A stretch of DNA of 64,000 nucleotides from Listeria grayi DSM 20601 (GCF_000148995.1 NZ_GL538353.1:806001-870000); one strand, 5' to 3'; counted from the stretch's first letter, positions 9,257-18,485 are shown. Notes: a model not told the origin generated them from the letters alone. Program-made: numbers and translations.

Positions 9257-9743
9257 CGAAACGATCAAACGTAAATATATCAAAACAGGATTGATTCTAC
9301 TGCTCAGCATTGCGCTGATTTTATTCACACAGCAGATCAAACTCTGGAAAAATCCGGAATCAACACCAATCGAATGGCAGACTTTTGTAGGGCTGCTTGT
9401 ATTGTGGGCATTTGCTTTCTTAGGTATATTGATTTCTGATCTGACGAAAAAAATCCCTGTTGGCTTCATTCGGAATTTCCCGGTCTTGGGCTGGGTATCG
9501 CTAGTATCGTTGATATTCTGCTTGATCTTCAACTTCTTCGTTCAAGTGATCGGAGCAGTCGATTTTTTATCGATCACAACCCCAGTCTTGGCATTTGCGG
9601 GAATCTCTGTCGCTGATCATTTAGTCGACCTATCCAAGACTTCTTGGCGCGTTGCGATCGTCGCAGTCTTTGTTTTCATTGGTATTTACTTAGGTTGTGC
9701 AGTTGTTTCGCAAATCGGATTGTGGATGACAGGAGCGATTTAA
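9249..9743 (+). CDS. Small polytopic membrane protein, partner of the DUF3100-like protein
   Basis: A 164-residue protein with four or five predicted transmembrane segments and basic residues at the N-terminus (NETIKRKYIKTG). Its start lies inside the end of the preceding gene (8-bp overlap) behind AAAGGGAGGA, so the two are translationally coupled and probably form a complex. I do not recognise a named domain. A terminator follows. The size pattern (large plus small membrane protein) recalls two-part permeases, but this is only an analogy. Confidence 0.65.
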   Translation: MPNETIKRKYIKTGLILLLSIALILFTQQIKLWKNPESTPIEWQTFVGLLVLWAFAFLGILISDLTKKIPVGFIRNFPVLGWVSLVSLIFCLIFNFFVQVIGAVDFLSITTPVLAFAGISVADHLVDLSKTSWRVAIVAVFVFIGIYLGCAVVSQIGLWMTGAI

Positions 9744-9751
9744 ATAGGTAG

Positions 9752-9790
9752 ACCGCGCAAGCATCCAATAATGCTGCGCGGTTTTATTTT
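9752..9790 (+). terminator. Terminator of the M20/membrane-protein operon
   Basis: ACCGCGCAAGCAT pairs with ATGCTGCGCGGT (one bulged A), followed by TTTTATTTT. Confidence 0.85.
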
Positions 9791-9802
9791 AGGGTGGACT
9801 AC

Positions 9803-9833
9803 TTGTCTCAAGAGAGGATAAACATGTTATAAT
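9803..9833 (+). promoter_or_regulatory. Promoter of the 61-residue membrane protein
   Basis: Extended -10 TGTTATAAT (hexamer 9828-9833) with a possible -35 TTGTCT (9803-9808) at a long 19-bp spacing. Confidence 0.5.
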
Positions 9834-9865
9834 GATGTGGATGAATTTAGCCGAGGAGAGTTGAA

Positions 9866-10051
9866 ATGAAAAAAACACATTACGTGCAATTATTATTTAT
9901 GGCGTGCTTAATCGTGGTTATTGCGCTGGAAGGAACGAATATTATTTCGGAACGTATGGAATATATTGTTGTGGCTATCCTACTTGCCGTGTATATCATT
10001 AGTTTTGCTGTTTATGGATTTACAAAAAAACGAAAAAAAGATCAATCGTAA
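9866..10051 (+). CDS. Small two-helix membrane protein
   Basis: A 61-residue protein with two hydrophobic stretches (VQLLFMACLIVVIALEG and YIVVAILLAVYIISFAVYGF) and a lysine-rich tail KKRKKDQS. GAGGAG lies 7 bp before the ATG, and a promoter and a weak terminator frame it as a single-gene unit, so it is likely expressed. I do not recognise the family and assign no function. Confidence 0.65.
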   Translation: MKKTHYVQLLFMACLIVVIALEGTNIISERMEYIVVAILLAVYIISFAVYGFTKKRKKDQS

Positions 10052-10090
10052 ATGAAAACAAAATCTACTTTTTAATTCACGTGTTTCGCG

Positions 10091-10118
10091 GCCGTTGCTC
10101 TATGCAAGGGCTTTTTTT
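10091..10118 (+). terminator. Weak terminator before hom
   Basis: GCCGTTGC pairs with GCAAGGGC (one mismatch) and is followed by seven T residues. Confidence 0.55.
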
Positions 10119-10140
10119 CTACTCAATTTGCGAACAAGGG

Positions 10141-10169
10141 TTTACTAGAAGAGATAGATTGCTTATAAT
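10141..10169 (+). promoter_or_regulatory. Promoter of hom-thrC-thrB
   Basis: TTTACT (10141-10146), 17 bp, TATAAT (10164-10169). The leader of about 60 nt is too short for a T-box. Confidence 0.6.
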
Positions 10170-10235
10170 AGGACTAATACATTTTTTCATTTTAACAAAT
10201 TTTCAGTTTATTAGAAACGATAAGGAGGTTTTCGT

Positions 10236-11522
10236 GTGGGAGCAAAATTACAAGTAGGGGTGCTAGGCTTTGGGACTGTCGGAAGTGGCGTCATCCATAT
10301 CCTGGAAGAGCATCAAGAGAAAATAAGTCAAGTAACAGGCTATGACATTGCAGTGAAAAAAGTACTTGTCAGAGATGTGGAAAAAGCAAGACGTTATGAG
10401 ACCAATGGTTTTACCTTGACTACTGAGCCGCAAGACGTACTAGAAGATCCGGAAATAGCGGTCATTGTTGAGGTGATGGGAAGCATTACCACCGCACGCG
10501 AGTATATTTTGCAAGCACTAAGAGCCGGCAAACATGTGGTAACTGCCAACAAAGATCTGATCGCGCTGCATGGCGATGAATTAGTAGCAGTCGCACAAGA
10601 AAATAAATGTGATTTGTTTTATGAAGCGAGCGTTGCGGGAGGGATCCCGATTTTACGAACGATCGTAAATAGTCTAGCTGCTGACAAGATCCAGAAAGTA
10701 ATGGGTATCGTCAATGGGACGACAAACTTTATGCTGACGAAAATGACAGAAGAAAAGAAAACCTATGAGGAAGCGCTTGAGGAAGCACAGGCACTTGGAT
10801 TTGCAGAAGCAGATCCGACGAGTGATGTAGACGGAATCGATGCCGCCCGCAAAATGGTTATTATGACGAGACTTGCATTTGGCATGAATGTCCAACTTGA
10901 CGACGTGGAAACGAATGGGATCAGAACGATCAATAAAGAAGATATCGAAGTCGCTTATCAATTAGGATATAAAATCAAATTAGTCGGAACAGCAGAAGAA
11001 ACAAATGGCTCTGTTAATGTGAACGTCGGGCCGGTACTATTGCCACGTTCGCATCCGCTTTCAGGAGTAAACTACGAAAATAATGCTGTATTCGTAACCG
11101 GAGCTGCTGTCGGTGAAACGATGTTTTACGGACCGGGAGCCGGGGAGCTGCCAACAGCGACGAGTGTTGTCAGCGATTTGATCACTGTAGCAAAAAACTC
11201 AAAACTCGGAACGAATGGGAATGCTTTTAACAGCTACCGTCATGAAACGAAACATACAAGCAAAGAACAAATCTTTTCCAAGCACTATCTGCGACTAACT
11301 ATGGTGGATAAAACAGGAACATTCTTAAAATTGACGCAAATTTTTGCTGAAGCAGGTGTTGGTTTTGACAAGATCCTTCAAGAGCCTGTCGATGATTTCA
11401 CAGCAAGTGTTGTAATTGTTACACATGCGACGAGTAAAGCGCAGTTGGAACAAGCAACCAAACGGGTGGAAGAGGAACCGGAAATGCAGATTTTCACCAA
11501 TTATTTAGTAGTGGAGGGATAA
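10236..11522 (+). CDS. hom: Homoserine dehydrogenase
   Basis: A 428-residue NAD(P)-dependent enzyme that reduces aspartate semialdehyde to homoserine, the branch point to threonine and methionine. The Rossmann motif VGVLGFGTVGSG is at the N-terminus, KHVVTANKDLIA and the catalytic region YEASVAGGIPI follow, and a C-terminal ACT domain (RLTMVDKTGTFLKLTQIF onward) suggests feedback control by threonine. The GTG start 10236 has AAGGAGG 7 bp upstream. thrC begins 3 bp after the stop, so hom-thrC-thrB form one operon. Confidence 0.95.
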   Translation: MGAKLQVGVLGFGTVGSGVIHILEEHQEKISQVTGYDIAVKKVLVRDVEKARRYETNGFTLTTEPQDVLEDPEIAVIVEVMGSITTAREYILQALRAGKHVVTANKDLIALHGDELVAVAQENKCDLFYEASVAGGIPILRTIVNSLAADKIQKVMGIVNGTTNFMLTKMTEEKKTYEEALEEAQALGFAEADPTSDVDGIDAARKMVIMTRLAFGMNVQLDDVETNGIRTINKEDIEVAYQLGYKIKLVGTAEETNGSVNVNVGPVLLPRSHPLSGVNYENNAVFVTGAAVGETMFYGPGAGELPTATSVVSDLITVAKNSKLGTNGNAFNSYRHETKHTSKEQIFSKHYLRLTMVDKTGTFLKLTQIFAEAGVGFDKILQEPVDDFTASVVIVTHATSKAQLEQATKRVEEEPEMQIFTNYLVVEG

Positions 11523-11525
11523 AAG

Positions 11526-12581
11526 ATGTATAAAGGATTGTTAGAAAAATATCAAGCGTATTTGCCCGTAACGGAGAAAACACCTTTCATATCATTAGCT
11601 GAGGGAAACACGCCGCTGATCCCGCTTCCGAGTTTGTCAAAAGAATTAGGCATTGAACTTTACGGTAAATACGAAGGACTAAATCCAACCGGTTCTTTCA
11701 AAGACCGCGGAATGGTCATGGCAGTTGCGAAAGCGAAGGAAGAAGGTGCCGAAGCAGTCATCTGTGCCTCTACTGGAAATACTTCCGCAGCTGCGGCCGC
11801 CTATGCAACACGTGCGGGCTTGAAAGCTTACATCGTTATTCCAGATGGGAAAGTCGCGCTTGGGAAATTAGCGCAGGCAGTTATGTACGGTGCTGATATT
11901 ATCGCGATCGAAGGTAATTTCGATGAAGCGCTGCAAGCAGTGCGAGAATTGGCTGAAACCGAAGCAGTAACGCTCGTGAATTCAGTAAATCCATATCGTT
12001 TGGAAGGTCAAAAAACAGCTGCTTTTGAAATTTGCGAGCAGTTAGGCGATGCACCGGATGTACTCGCGATCCCAGTCGGAAATGCTGGTAATATTTCGGC
12101 TTACTGGAAGGGCTTCAAAGAATGGCATGAAAAGCATGATACAAAACTACCGCGCATGCACGGCTTTGAAGCAGAAGGCGCGGCAGCGATCGTGCAAGGT
12201 GCTCCAATCGATAACCCAGAAACGATTGCGACAGCGATCCGGATCGGTAATCCTGCAAGCTGGTCATTGGCAGAAGCGGCGCGTGATGAGTCGCATGGCT
12301 TTATCCATTCTGTAACAGATGACGAGATCATTAATGCCTATAAGAAAGTCGCTGCCCAAGATGGTATCTTTATCGAACCTGGATCCGCGGCTTCTCTTGC
12401 AGGGATCATCCAGCACGTGAAGAGCGGTGAGATCCAGCCAGGCGAAAAAGTTGTTGCTGTATTTACTGGTAATGGCTTGAAGGATCCTGACACAGCCATG
12501 TCTGTCCATGAGATCCCGATTTCACACGTGGAAGGGATCGAAGCAATGCGCGCCCATTTACGTGCCGGAGTAAAAGCGTGA
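11526..12581 (+). CDS. thrC: Threonine synthase
   Basis: A 351-residue PLP enzyme converting O-phosphohomoserine to threonine. The PLP-lysine motif [11 protein letters not shown] and the [14 protein letters not shown] phosphate-binding region identify the short (class II, Bacillus-type) threonine synthase. GGAGGG precedes the ATG. It overlaps thrB by 4 bp, which shows coupling of the last two steps of threonine synthesis. Confidence 0.95.
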   Translation: MYKGLLEKYQAYLPVTEKTPFISLAEGNTPLIPLPSLSKELGIELYGKYEGLNPTGSFKDRGMVMAVAKAKEEGAEAVICASTGNTSAAAAAYATRAGLKAYIVIPDGKVALGKLAQAVMYGADIIAIEGNFDEALQAVRELAETEAVTLVNSVNPYRLEGQKTAAFEICEQLGDAPDVLAIPVGNAGNISAYWKGFKEWHEKHDTKLPRMHGFEAEGAAAIVQGAPIDNPETIATAIRIGNPASWSLAEAARDESHGFIHSVTDDEIINAYKKVAAQDGIFIEPGSAASLAGIIQHVKSGEIQPGEKVVAVFTGNGLKDPDTAMSVHEIPISHVEGIEAMRAHLRAGVKA

Positions 12582-13447
12582 TGCGGATTCGTGTCCCGGC
12601 AACTACGGCGAATCTTGGTCCTGGTTTTGACTCCTGTGGTTTGGCGCTGACATTATATTTAACGCTTGATGTTATGGAAGAACAAGCAGAATGGCATATC
12701 GAGCATGGGCTAGGAGCGGAAATCCCTGCCGATGCGACCAACATCATCATTCAAACCGCTCTCCAGCTAGCCCCGGATATAAAACCTCGTCGGCTAGTGA
12801 TGGAATCAGCGATCCCTCCGGCAAGAGGTCTGGGAAGTAGCTCGGCAGCAGTCGTAGCTGGCATCGAATTGGCAGTTGCGCTGGGAGGACTCTCGCTGAC
12901 AAAAGAAGAAAAAGTGGAGATCGCCGCAGAAATCGAAGGCCATCCAGATAATGTTGCACCGGCAATACTCGGAAATCTCGCTATTGGAGCTAAATTAGAA
13001 GGGGAAGATTTCTACGTTCGACATCTTTTCCCAAATTGCAGTATTTTAGCATTTATTCCGAAAACAGAACTTCTGACATCGGAAAGCCGAGCAGTTTTGC
13101 CGCAAGAGATCCCGTTCAAAGAAGCGGTTCGAGCAAGCAGTATCGCAAATGTTATGATCGGTGCATTGTTGCAAAATGACATGGTACTAGCAGGGAAAAT
13201 GATTGAAAAAGATCGCTGGCATGAGAAATATCGCGCCCGACTTGTACCACATTTGTTGGAAATAAGAAAAATAGCTCGAGAAAACGGGGCTTATGCTACT
13301 TGTTTAAGCGGCGCTGGCCCGACCGTCCTCGTTTTTGCTCCAAGCGATAAAACCAACAAGCTGAAAGAACGGTTGCAAACGATTGATCCCGATGCTGCGA
13401 TTTTGGAATTGGAAGTAGAAGGAAGCGGATCGGAAATTTTTGATTGA
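12578..13447 (+). CDS. thrB: Homoserine kinase
   Basis: A GHMP kinase of about 289 residues that phosphorylates homoserine for ThrC. The substrate motif [12 protein letters not shown] is at the N-terminus, the ATP-binding motif [13 protein letters not shown] is central, and LSGAGPTV lies near the C-terminus. GTG 12578 and ATG 12581 are both possible starts inside the thrC stop region; CCGGAG lies 7 to 10 bp upstream. A terminator closes the threonine operon. Confidence 0.94.
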   Translation: MMRIRVPATTANLGPGFDSCGLALTLYLTLDVMEEQAEWHIEHGLGAEIPADATNIIIQTALQLAPDIKPRRLVMESAIPPARGLGSSSAAVVAGIELAVALGGLSLTKEEKVEIAAEIEGHPDNVAPAILGNLAIGAKLEGEDFYVRHLFPNCSILAFIPKTELLTSESRAVLPQEIPFKEAVRASSIANVMIGALLQNDMVLAGKMIEKDRWHEKYRARLVPHLLEIRKIARENGAYATCLSGAGPTVLVFAPSDKTNKLKERLQTIDPDAAILELEVEGSGSEIFD

Positions 13448-13454
13448 ATAAAAT

Positions 13455-13480
13455 AAAAGGTGCCCATGGGTGCCTTTTTT
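13455..13480 (+). terminator. Terminator of the threonine operon
   Basis: AAAAGGTGCC pairs with GGTGCCTTTT, including two G-T pairs, around a CATG loop and with a T-run. Confidence 0.8.
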
Positions 13481-13497
13481 ATTTCAAAAAGTAATTA

Positions 13498-13529
13498 TTG
13501 TTGCGTCGGAAACAATAATTCGCTATACT
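13498..13529 (+). promoter_or_regulatory. marR promoter with overlapping operator palindrome
   Basis: TTGCGT (13501-13506), 17 bp, TATACT (13524-13529) forms the promoter. The 18-bp site TTGTTGCGTCGGAAACAA (13498-13515) covers the -35 and lies in a longer palindrome (AATTATTGTT 13493-13502 against AACAATAATT 13511-13520). The same design recurs twice before the MFS gene, so this is very likely the autoregulatory MarR site. Confidence 0.7.
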
Positions 13530-13555
13530 AAAAGCAGTAAGCGGGAGGGTAGCGC

Positions 13556-14023
13556 ATGAGTAAACAAGAAGAAGTGATGCGTAATATAAGAAATGTGTTT
13601 AATAAAATGGTTTGGCTCAACAAAATCAAAATGGAAGCCAGTTTAAAGGACTATACCTCTTCCGAAGTGCATTGCATTGAATTTATCGGTAAAAGTACCG
13701 ATCCTAATGTGACGAAACTTGCGGAGGCTTTTTATATGACGAGAGGCGCCATGAGCAAGCTGACGAAAAAACTCATTCAAAAAGGACTTATCGAAACGTA
13801 TCAGAATCCTGAGAATAAAAAAGAAATCTACTATAAACTTACAACGCAAGGAAAAGCCGTATTCAATATCCATGAAGCGCTGCATCAAGAATTTCAAGAG
13901 CGGGACAAAGCTGTGTTTGAACAAGTAACCGAGGAACAATGGGAGAATATGTTGCTGATCATGGATCGTTACAGTCAGCATTTGGATGAAGAAATAAAGA
14001 AGTTGGATAACAAGCCGGAATAA
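13556..14023 (+). CDS. MarR-family transcriptional repressor
   Basis: A 155-residue winged-helix regulator. The helix-turn-helix is at about residues 50-90 (NVTKLAEAFYMTRGAMSKLTKKLIQKG is the recognition segment), with the wing at NPENKKEIYYKLT. GGGAGGG precedes the ATG. It is followed by its own terminator and then an MFS exporter whose promoter carries two copies of the palindrome found at this gene's own promoter, so it probably represses itself and the exporter until a toxic ligand binds. The ligand is unknown. Confidence 0.85.
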   Translation: MSKQEEVMRNIRNVFNKMVWLNKIKMEASLKDYTSSEVHCIEFIGKSTDPNVTKLAEAFYMTRGAMSKLTKKLIQKGLIETYQNPENKKEIYYKLTTQGKAVFNIHEALHQEFQERDKAVFEQVTEEQWENMLLIMDRYSQHLDEEIKKLDNKPE

Positions 14024-14033
14024 TTAAATTGCA

Positions 14034-14068
14034 AGCAACCTGATCTGCAAAGATGGGTTGTTTTTTTG
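14034..14068 (+). terminator. Terminator between marR and the MFS gene
   Basis: CAACCTGATCT pairs with AGATGGGTTG (small bulge) around GCAA, with seven T residues. Confidence 0.75.
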
Positions 14069-14070
14069 TT

Positions 14071-14124
14071 TTGTTGACAAGGAAACAAAAAGGTGATAAT
14101 ATTATTTTGTTTCCAAGGAAATAA
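14071..14124 (+). promoter_or_regulatory. MFS promoter with two MarR-type operators
   Basis: Perfect -35 TTGACA (14074-14079) with TAATAT (14097-14102) at 17 bp. Operator 1 TTGTTGACAAGGAAACAA (14071-14088) covers the -35; operator 2 TTGTTTCCAAGGAAATAA (14107-14124) covers the transcription start. Both match the site before the marR gene. Confidence 0.7.
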
Positions 14125-14150
14125 AAATCGACTCCTGAAAGGAGAATAAT

Positions 14151-15566
14151 ATGTCAACAAATCAATCCAAACAATCAGGAATACCAAAAGACGTGCTGGC
14201 AGCTGCTTGGGCGATCGCGCTCGGAGCAATTGCCCCAATGCTAGATTCTACGATGGTAAATATCGCCGTCGATAAACTTACAAAAGATTTTGGCACCACG
14301 CTGGATATCATTCAATGGGCAATAACTGGCTATGTACTCGCGCTGGCGATCGCTGTTCCAATTGCAGGCTGGCTGATGAATAAATTTAACGGTAAAAAAA
14401 TCTTTATCGGAGCGGTAATCGTCTTCGGAATCACTTCTGTACTTGCAGGAATCAGCTGGAATGTGTCCAGCTTTATTGTATTCCGCTTATTACAAGGTTT
14501 TAGCGCCGGGATCATTACTCCGCTGATGTCCACGTTGCTCGTAAAAACAGCCGGACCGGAAAACTTAGGGAAAGTCATCTCAATTGTAACGACGCCAATG
14601 ATCTTTGGCCCGATATTGGGACCTGTCATCGGTGGCTTTATCATACAGGCTGCATCATGGCAATGGATCTTCTTCATCAATGTGTTCGTTGTATTGATCG
14701 CCGTACCTTTGATGATGAAAACGATCCCTGACTTTGAACCTTTCAATAAAGCGAGCAGGCTCGATGTTTTTGGTATCATTGACTTATCTTTGATGAGTGC
14801 TGCTTTGATTTTTGGGATCACCAAAGCTGCTGATCACGCATCATTCCAAAATAGCGAAACGATTCTCTGGGTCGGGATCGGACTTGGCCTTGCAGTTATT
14901 TACTTTATTTATAACCGAATCAAAAAGAATCAGACGGTGTTGCCGATGAATCTATTTACACATAAGCGTTTTCTCGCTTCAAGCGTCGGTCTCTTCCTAG
15001 CCAATATTGCCATCATGGGACCAATGCTGATCCTTCCGTTGTTTTTCCAAAATTCCCGCCACTTTACAGCGATGGAAGCAGCGATCGCACTTATTCCGCA
15101 AGGTCTGGGCATGCTAGTGACGCGTCCGATAATCGGAAAAATGATTGACCGTTTCGGCGCGAAATATGTGGTCATGGTCAGCATTGTCCTCTCGCTGATC
15201 GGCTCGATCCCGCTCGTATTCATTACAGATCAAACTAGTATGATCTGGATAGCGATCGTATTATTTGTCCGCGGAACTAGTATCGGCGGTATCAATCTGC
15301 CGCTAATGAGCGATGCTTATACCGGACTAGACAATAAACAACTTCCGGAAGCGGGCGTTGGCGTCAACATTATTGAGAATCTTGGCTCGAGTTTTGGCTC
15401 TGCTGTCATCGCAACTACAGTCGCAACGTTCATTCAGGGCTTGCAACCAACGATTGAAAATGGCTTGAGAGGCTACCAAGCAGGATTTTTGGTTTCAGCT
15501 ATTGTGCTTGCCTTGATTTTCATTCCGAGCTTCTTTCTCACCAATAAAAAAGCGGCAGAAAAGTAA
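14151..15566 (+). CDS. MFS drug exporter, DHA2 (EmrB/QacA) type
   Basis: A 471-residue polytopic antiporter. DHA2 features include LDSTMVNIAVDKL in the first transmembrane segment, QWAITGYVLALA, and the long motif C region GPILGPVIGGF; motif A-like FNGKKIFI follows the second segment. It likely exports drugs or other hydrophobic toxins by proton exchange. AAAGGAGAA lies before the ATG. It stands alone between the marR terminator and its own terminator, and its promoter is covered by two operators. The specific substrate cannot be inferred. Confidence 0.88.
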   Translation: MSTNQSKQSGIPKDVLAAAWAIALGAIAPMLDSTMVNIAVDKLTKDFGTTLDIIQWAITGYVLALAIAVPIAGWLMNKFNGKKIFIGAVIVFGITSVLAGISWNVSSFIVFRLLQGFSAGIITPLMSTLLVKTAGPENLGKVISIVTTPMIFGPILGPVIGGFIIQAASWQWIFFINVFVVLIAVPLMMKTIPDFEPFNKASRLDVFGIIDLSLMSAALIFGITKAADHASFQNSETILWVGIGLGLAVIYFIYNRIKKNQTVLPMNLFTHKRFLASSVGLFLANIAIMGPMLILPLFFQNSRHFTAMEAAIALIPQGLGMLVTRPIIGKMIDRFGAKYVVMVSIVLSLIGSIPLVFITDQTSMIWIAIVLFVRGTSIGGINLPLMSDAYTGLDNKQLPEAGVGVNIIENLGSSFGSAVIATTVATFIQGLQPTIENGLRGYQAGFLVSAIVLALIFIPSFFLTNKKAAEK

Positions 15567-15576
15567 CTGCCATTCC

Positions 15577-15605
15577 AATAGACACCGATCGGGTGTCTAT
15601 TTTTG
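15577..15605 (+). terminator. Terminator of the MFS gene
   Basis: AATAGACACC pairs perfectly with GGTGTCTATT, followed by TTTTT-like sequence. Confidence 0.85.
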
Positions 15606-15692
15606 TTGCTAAGAAAAGGAAAAACTATCCCCACGCACGCAACCGATATGATAAAATAGGAAAAGAGTTTAAAAGGTAAGGAGCGTTTTCAA

Positions 15693-16268
15693 ATGGCACA
15701 GTTATTTTTTCGCTACGGCGCGATGAACAGTGGGAAAACAATCGAGATTTTAAAAGTTGCCCATAATTATGAAGAGCAAAATAAGCCAGTCGTCATTTTC
15801 ACATCTGGCATTGACGATCGAGATAAAGTTGGGACGATCTCTAGCCGAATCGGCTTAAAAAGAGATGCTACTCCCGTATTCCATGATACCGATATTTTTG
15901 AGATCGTAGCTGGCATGGAAGCAAGACCTTATTGTGTATTATTAGATGAATCACAGTTTTTAGAGAAAGAACATGTTTTTCAGTTAGCAAAGATCGTCGA
16001 TGAACTGAATATTCCTGTTATTGCTTACGGATTGAAAAATGATTTCCGCAATGAGTTGTTTGAAGGCTCTAAATATTTATTGCTGTATGCAGATAAAATC
16101 GAAGAAATGAAAACGATTTGTTGGTTTTGTGCGAAAAAAGCCACGATGGTCCTACGCGTGGACGATAAAGGAAAGCCGGTTTACACCGGAGAACAAATCA
16201 TGATTGGTGGAAATGACCGATACTATCCAGTATGCCGAAAATGTCATTCGCATCCGCCGATCAACTAA
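15693..16268 (+). CDS. tdk: Thymidine kinase
   Basis: A 191-residue type II thymidine kinase that phosphorylates thymidine for salvage. The P-loop is [10 protein letters not shown] near the N-terminus, the DExQ-type Walker B is LLDESQFL, and four cysteines in two C-x2-C pairs (CWFC and CRKC) form the structural zinc site. The lid sequence is degenerate compared with other Tdk proteins. A good AAGGAGCG site precedes the ATG. prfA follows after 18 bp, so tdk-prfA-prmC look like one operon. Confidence 0.92.
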   Translation: MAQLFFRYGAMNSGKTIEILKVAHNYEEQNKPVVIFTSGIDDRDKVGTISSRIGLKRDATPVFHDTDIFEIVAGMEARPYCVLLDESQFLEKEHVFQLAKIVDELNIPVIAYGLKNDFRNELFEGSKYLLLYADKIEEMKTICWFCAKKATMVLRVDDKGKPVYTGEQIMIGGNDRYYPVCRKCHSHPPIN

Positions 16269-16286
16269 TGAACGAGGTGAAGGATA

Positions 16287-17363
16287 ATGTATGATCGATT
16301 ACAATCAGTAGAAAATCGATATGAAGAATTAAACGAATTGCTGAGCGATCCGGATGTGGTTTCTGATCCGAAGCGCCTGCGTGATCTTTCAAAAGAACAA
16401 TCTTCTATCAGTCAGACCGTGGAAACTTACCGCGATTATAAAGAAGTGACGGATCAAATTGCAGAAACGAAAGAACTGCTGAATGAAAAATTAGATGATG
16501 ACATGCGTGAAATGGCAAAAGAAGAATTGAATGAACTGCAAGAAAACAAAACCCATTTAGAAGAAAAACTTAAATTACTATTAGTTCCTAAAGATCCGAA
16601 CGATGATAAAAACGTTATTATGGAGATCCGCGGAGCTGCAGGCGGTGATGAAGCGGCACTATTTGCCGGCGATCTATTCCGAATGTACAGCCGCTATGCA
16701 GAAAGTCGAGGCTGGAAAGCGGAGATCATGGATGCCAATCCAACTGGGATCGGCGGTTATAAAGAAGTCATTGTGATGATCAATGGCGATGGTGCTTTTT
16801 CCCGGTTAAAATATGAAAACGGGGCGCACCGTGTACAGCGTGTGCCAGAAACAGAATCAGGCGGTCGTATTCATACCTCTACTGCAACGGTCGCGATTTT
16901 ACCAGAAGCAGAAGACGTGGAGATCGATATCCAAGATAAAGATATTCGGACAGATACATTTGCTTCCACCGGTGCAGGCGGACAAAGCGTCAATACCACC
17001 ATGTCCGCAGTTCGTCTTACTCATATCCCGACTGGAATCGTTGTATCGATGCAGGACGAACGTTCTCAAATCAAAAATAAAGAAAAAGCAATGAAAGTTT
17101 TACGTGCACGGATCTATGATAAATTTGAACGCGAAGCACGTGAAGAATACGATGCAAATCGAAAATCTGCAGTCGGAACAGGCGACCGTTCAGAGCGTAT
17201 CCGGACGTATAACTTTCCGCAAAACCGTGTAACCGATCATCGCATTGGCCTTACGATCCAAAAACTGGATCAAGTGATGGAAGGTAAGATCGACGAAATC
17301 ATCGACGCACTGATCGTAGAAGATCAAACAAGCAAGTTGGAGCATTTAAACGATGCAGAATAA
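16287..17363 (+). CDS. prfA: Peptide chain release factor 1
   Basis: A 358-residue class I release factor for UAA and UAG. The stop-codon recognition motif of RF1, a P-x-T tripeptide, is seen in RVPETES (about 186-192), and the peptidyl-transferase GGQ is at 231-233 in [10 protein letters not shown]. The gene overlaps prmC by 11 bp, which fits because PrmC methylates the GGQ glutamine. This prfA is not the Listeria virulence regulator of the same name. Confidence 0.95.
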   Translation: MYDRLQSVENRYEELNELLSDPDVVSDPKRLRDLSKEQSSISQTVETYRDYKEVTDQIAETKELLNEKLDDDMREMAKEELNELQENKTHLEEKLKLLLVPKDPNDDKNVIMEIRGAAGGDEAALFAGDLFRMYSRYAESRGWKAEIMDANPTGIGGYKEVIVMINGDGAFSRLKYENGAHRVQRVPETESGGRIHTSTATVAILPEAEDVEIDIQDKDIRTDTFASTGAGGQSVNTTMSAVRLTHIPTGIVVSMQDERSQIKNKEKAMKVLRARIYDKFEREAREEYDANRKSAVGTGDRSERIRTYNFPQNRVTDHRIGLTIQKLDQVMEGKIDEIIDALIVEDQTSKLEHLNDAE

Positions 17364-18210
17364 GCGAATCGGTGACTTTCTACAACTATGCCGTGAAAAA
17401 CTTGCTGCCGGAAACTTAGACAGCAATATCGGTGAGATCATTGTAGAAACAAGGCTTCAGCTGACTCGCTCGGAACTGTGGCAATCACATGGAATGCCAC
17501 TGGAACAAGAAATGTACCAGCAATGTCTGCAAGATTTGGATCGTTATCTAGCTGGCGAGCCGATCCAGTATATCCTAAAGACCGCTCCTTTTTTCGGCTA
17601 CGATTTTTATGTGGATAACCACGTACTGATCCCGAGACCAGAAACAGAAGAATTGGTTTATAAGGCACTGGAAACGGCAAAGAAAACAGGCTTTCGAAAA
17701 GTGCTGGATATTTGTACGGGTAGTGGTGTTATTGGGATCACGATGAAAAAAGAGCTGCCGGAGCTTACGATTACATTATCGGATATTTCCCCCGAAGCAC
17801 TGCAAGTTAGTAAAAAAAATGCGCAGCAGCTCGGTGCAGAAGTGCGATGCATCGAAACGGATGTTGCGGATTATTTTGTGGATAACTGTGAGAAATATCA
17901 GCTGATCATAGCTAATCCCCCATATATTGCCGAGCACGAACGGCTGGGCATGTCGGATCTAGTGTTGAAAAACGAACCGGAACTGGCTTTGTTTGCTGAA
18001 AATAATGGGTTAGCAATTTATGAGAAGCTTGTGAAACAACTTCCAGCGATCGTAGAAGCTAATTTTTGGATCGGTGTGGAAATCGGTTATCAACAAGGTG
18101 AATCAGTCAGAGCGCTATTTCAAAAAAGTTTTCCACAGGTTCCTGTAGTTATCCACAAAGATATCAACGGGAAGGATCGAATGGTTATTTGTTCAAATGC
18201 GTTGGTATAG
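17353..18210 (+). CDS. prmC: Release-factor glutamine N5-methyltransferase
   Basis: A 285-residue SAM-dependent methyltransferase. The SAM-binding motif I is [12 protein letters not shown] and the catalytic NPPY is in [13 protein letters not shown]. It methylates the GGQ glutamine of RF1 and RF2. The N-terminal helical substrate-recognition domain occupies about the first 90 residues. ATG 17353 lies within the last codons of prfA. Confidence 0.94.
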   Translation: MQNKRIGDFLQLCREKLAAGNLDSNIGEIIVETRLQLTRSELWQSHGMPLEQEMYQQCLQDLDRYLAGEPIQYILKTAPFFGYDFYVDNHVLIPRPETEELVYKALETAKKTGFRKVLDICTGSGVIGITMKKELPELTITLSDISPEALQVSKKNAQQLGAEVRCIETDVADYFVDNCEKYQLIIANPPYIAEHERLGMSDLVLKNEPELALFAENNGLAIYEKLVKQLPAIVEANFWIGVEIGYQQGESVRALFQKSFPQVPVVIHKDINGKDRMVICSNALV

Positions 18211-18239
18211 AGCGTTTCTCTTGTGAGGACGCTTTTTTT
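18211..18239 (+). terminator. Terminator after prmC
   Basis: AGCGTTTCTC pairs with GAGGACGCT (small bulge) around TTGT, followed by seven T residues. Confidence 0.75.
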
Positions 18240-18249
18240 ATAATTTATT

Positions 18250-18406
18250 TTATCCACAAAACTGTGGATAAAAATTTGTGCAAAAAAAATTTTTTAATCA
18301 TATCTTAATGTTAAAAATACGATTAAATAAAGATATTTACGATTTTTCCACAATTCACAAGAAGTTATCCACATTGACAAAGTTATTATCCACAGAAAGT
18401 GGATAA
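18250..18406. promoter_or_regulatory. DnaA-box cluster upstream of ywlC
   Basis: Six matches to TTWTNCACA lie in 157 bp: TTATCCACA at 18250-18258, 18365-18373 and 18386-18394; its complement TGTGGATAA at 18263-18271; TGTGCAAAA at 18277-18285; TTTTCCACA at 18344-18352. A one-mismatch site is at 18398-18406 on the minus strand. The two groups flank an AT-rich stretch (18282-18343). A DnaA-binding cluster upstream of ywlC is also known in B. subtilis, where such clusters titrate DnaA. Confidence 0.8.
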
Positions 18407-18485
18407 CTTTATATGAAAAAGGCTGTGAAAAAAGGAAAAAAGACGTTAAAATAGAGATATTACAAAATAAAGGAGTCTCCTAAAT

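Noticed and set aside
10050-10235. Possible T-box or riboswitch before the threonine operon
   Set aside because: The leader after the predicted promoter is about 60 nt and contains no specifier stem, T-box sequence or antiterminator.
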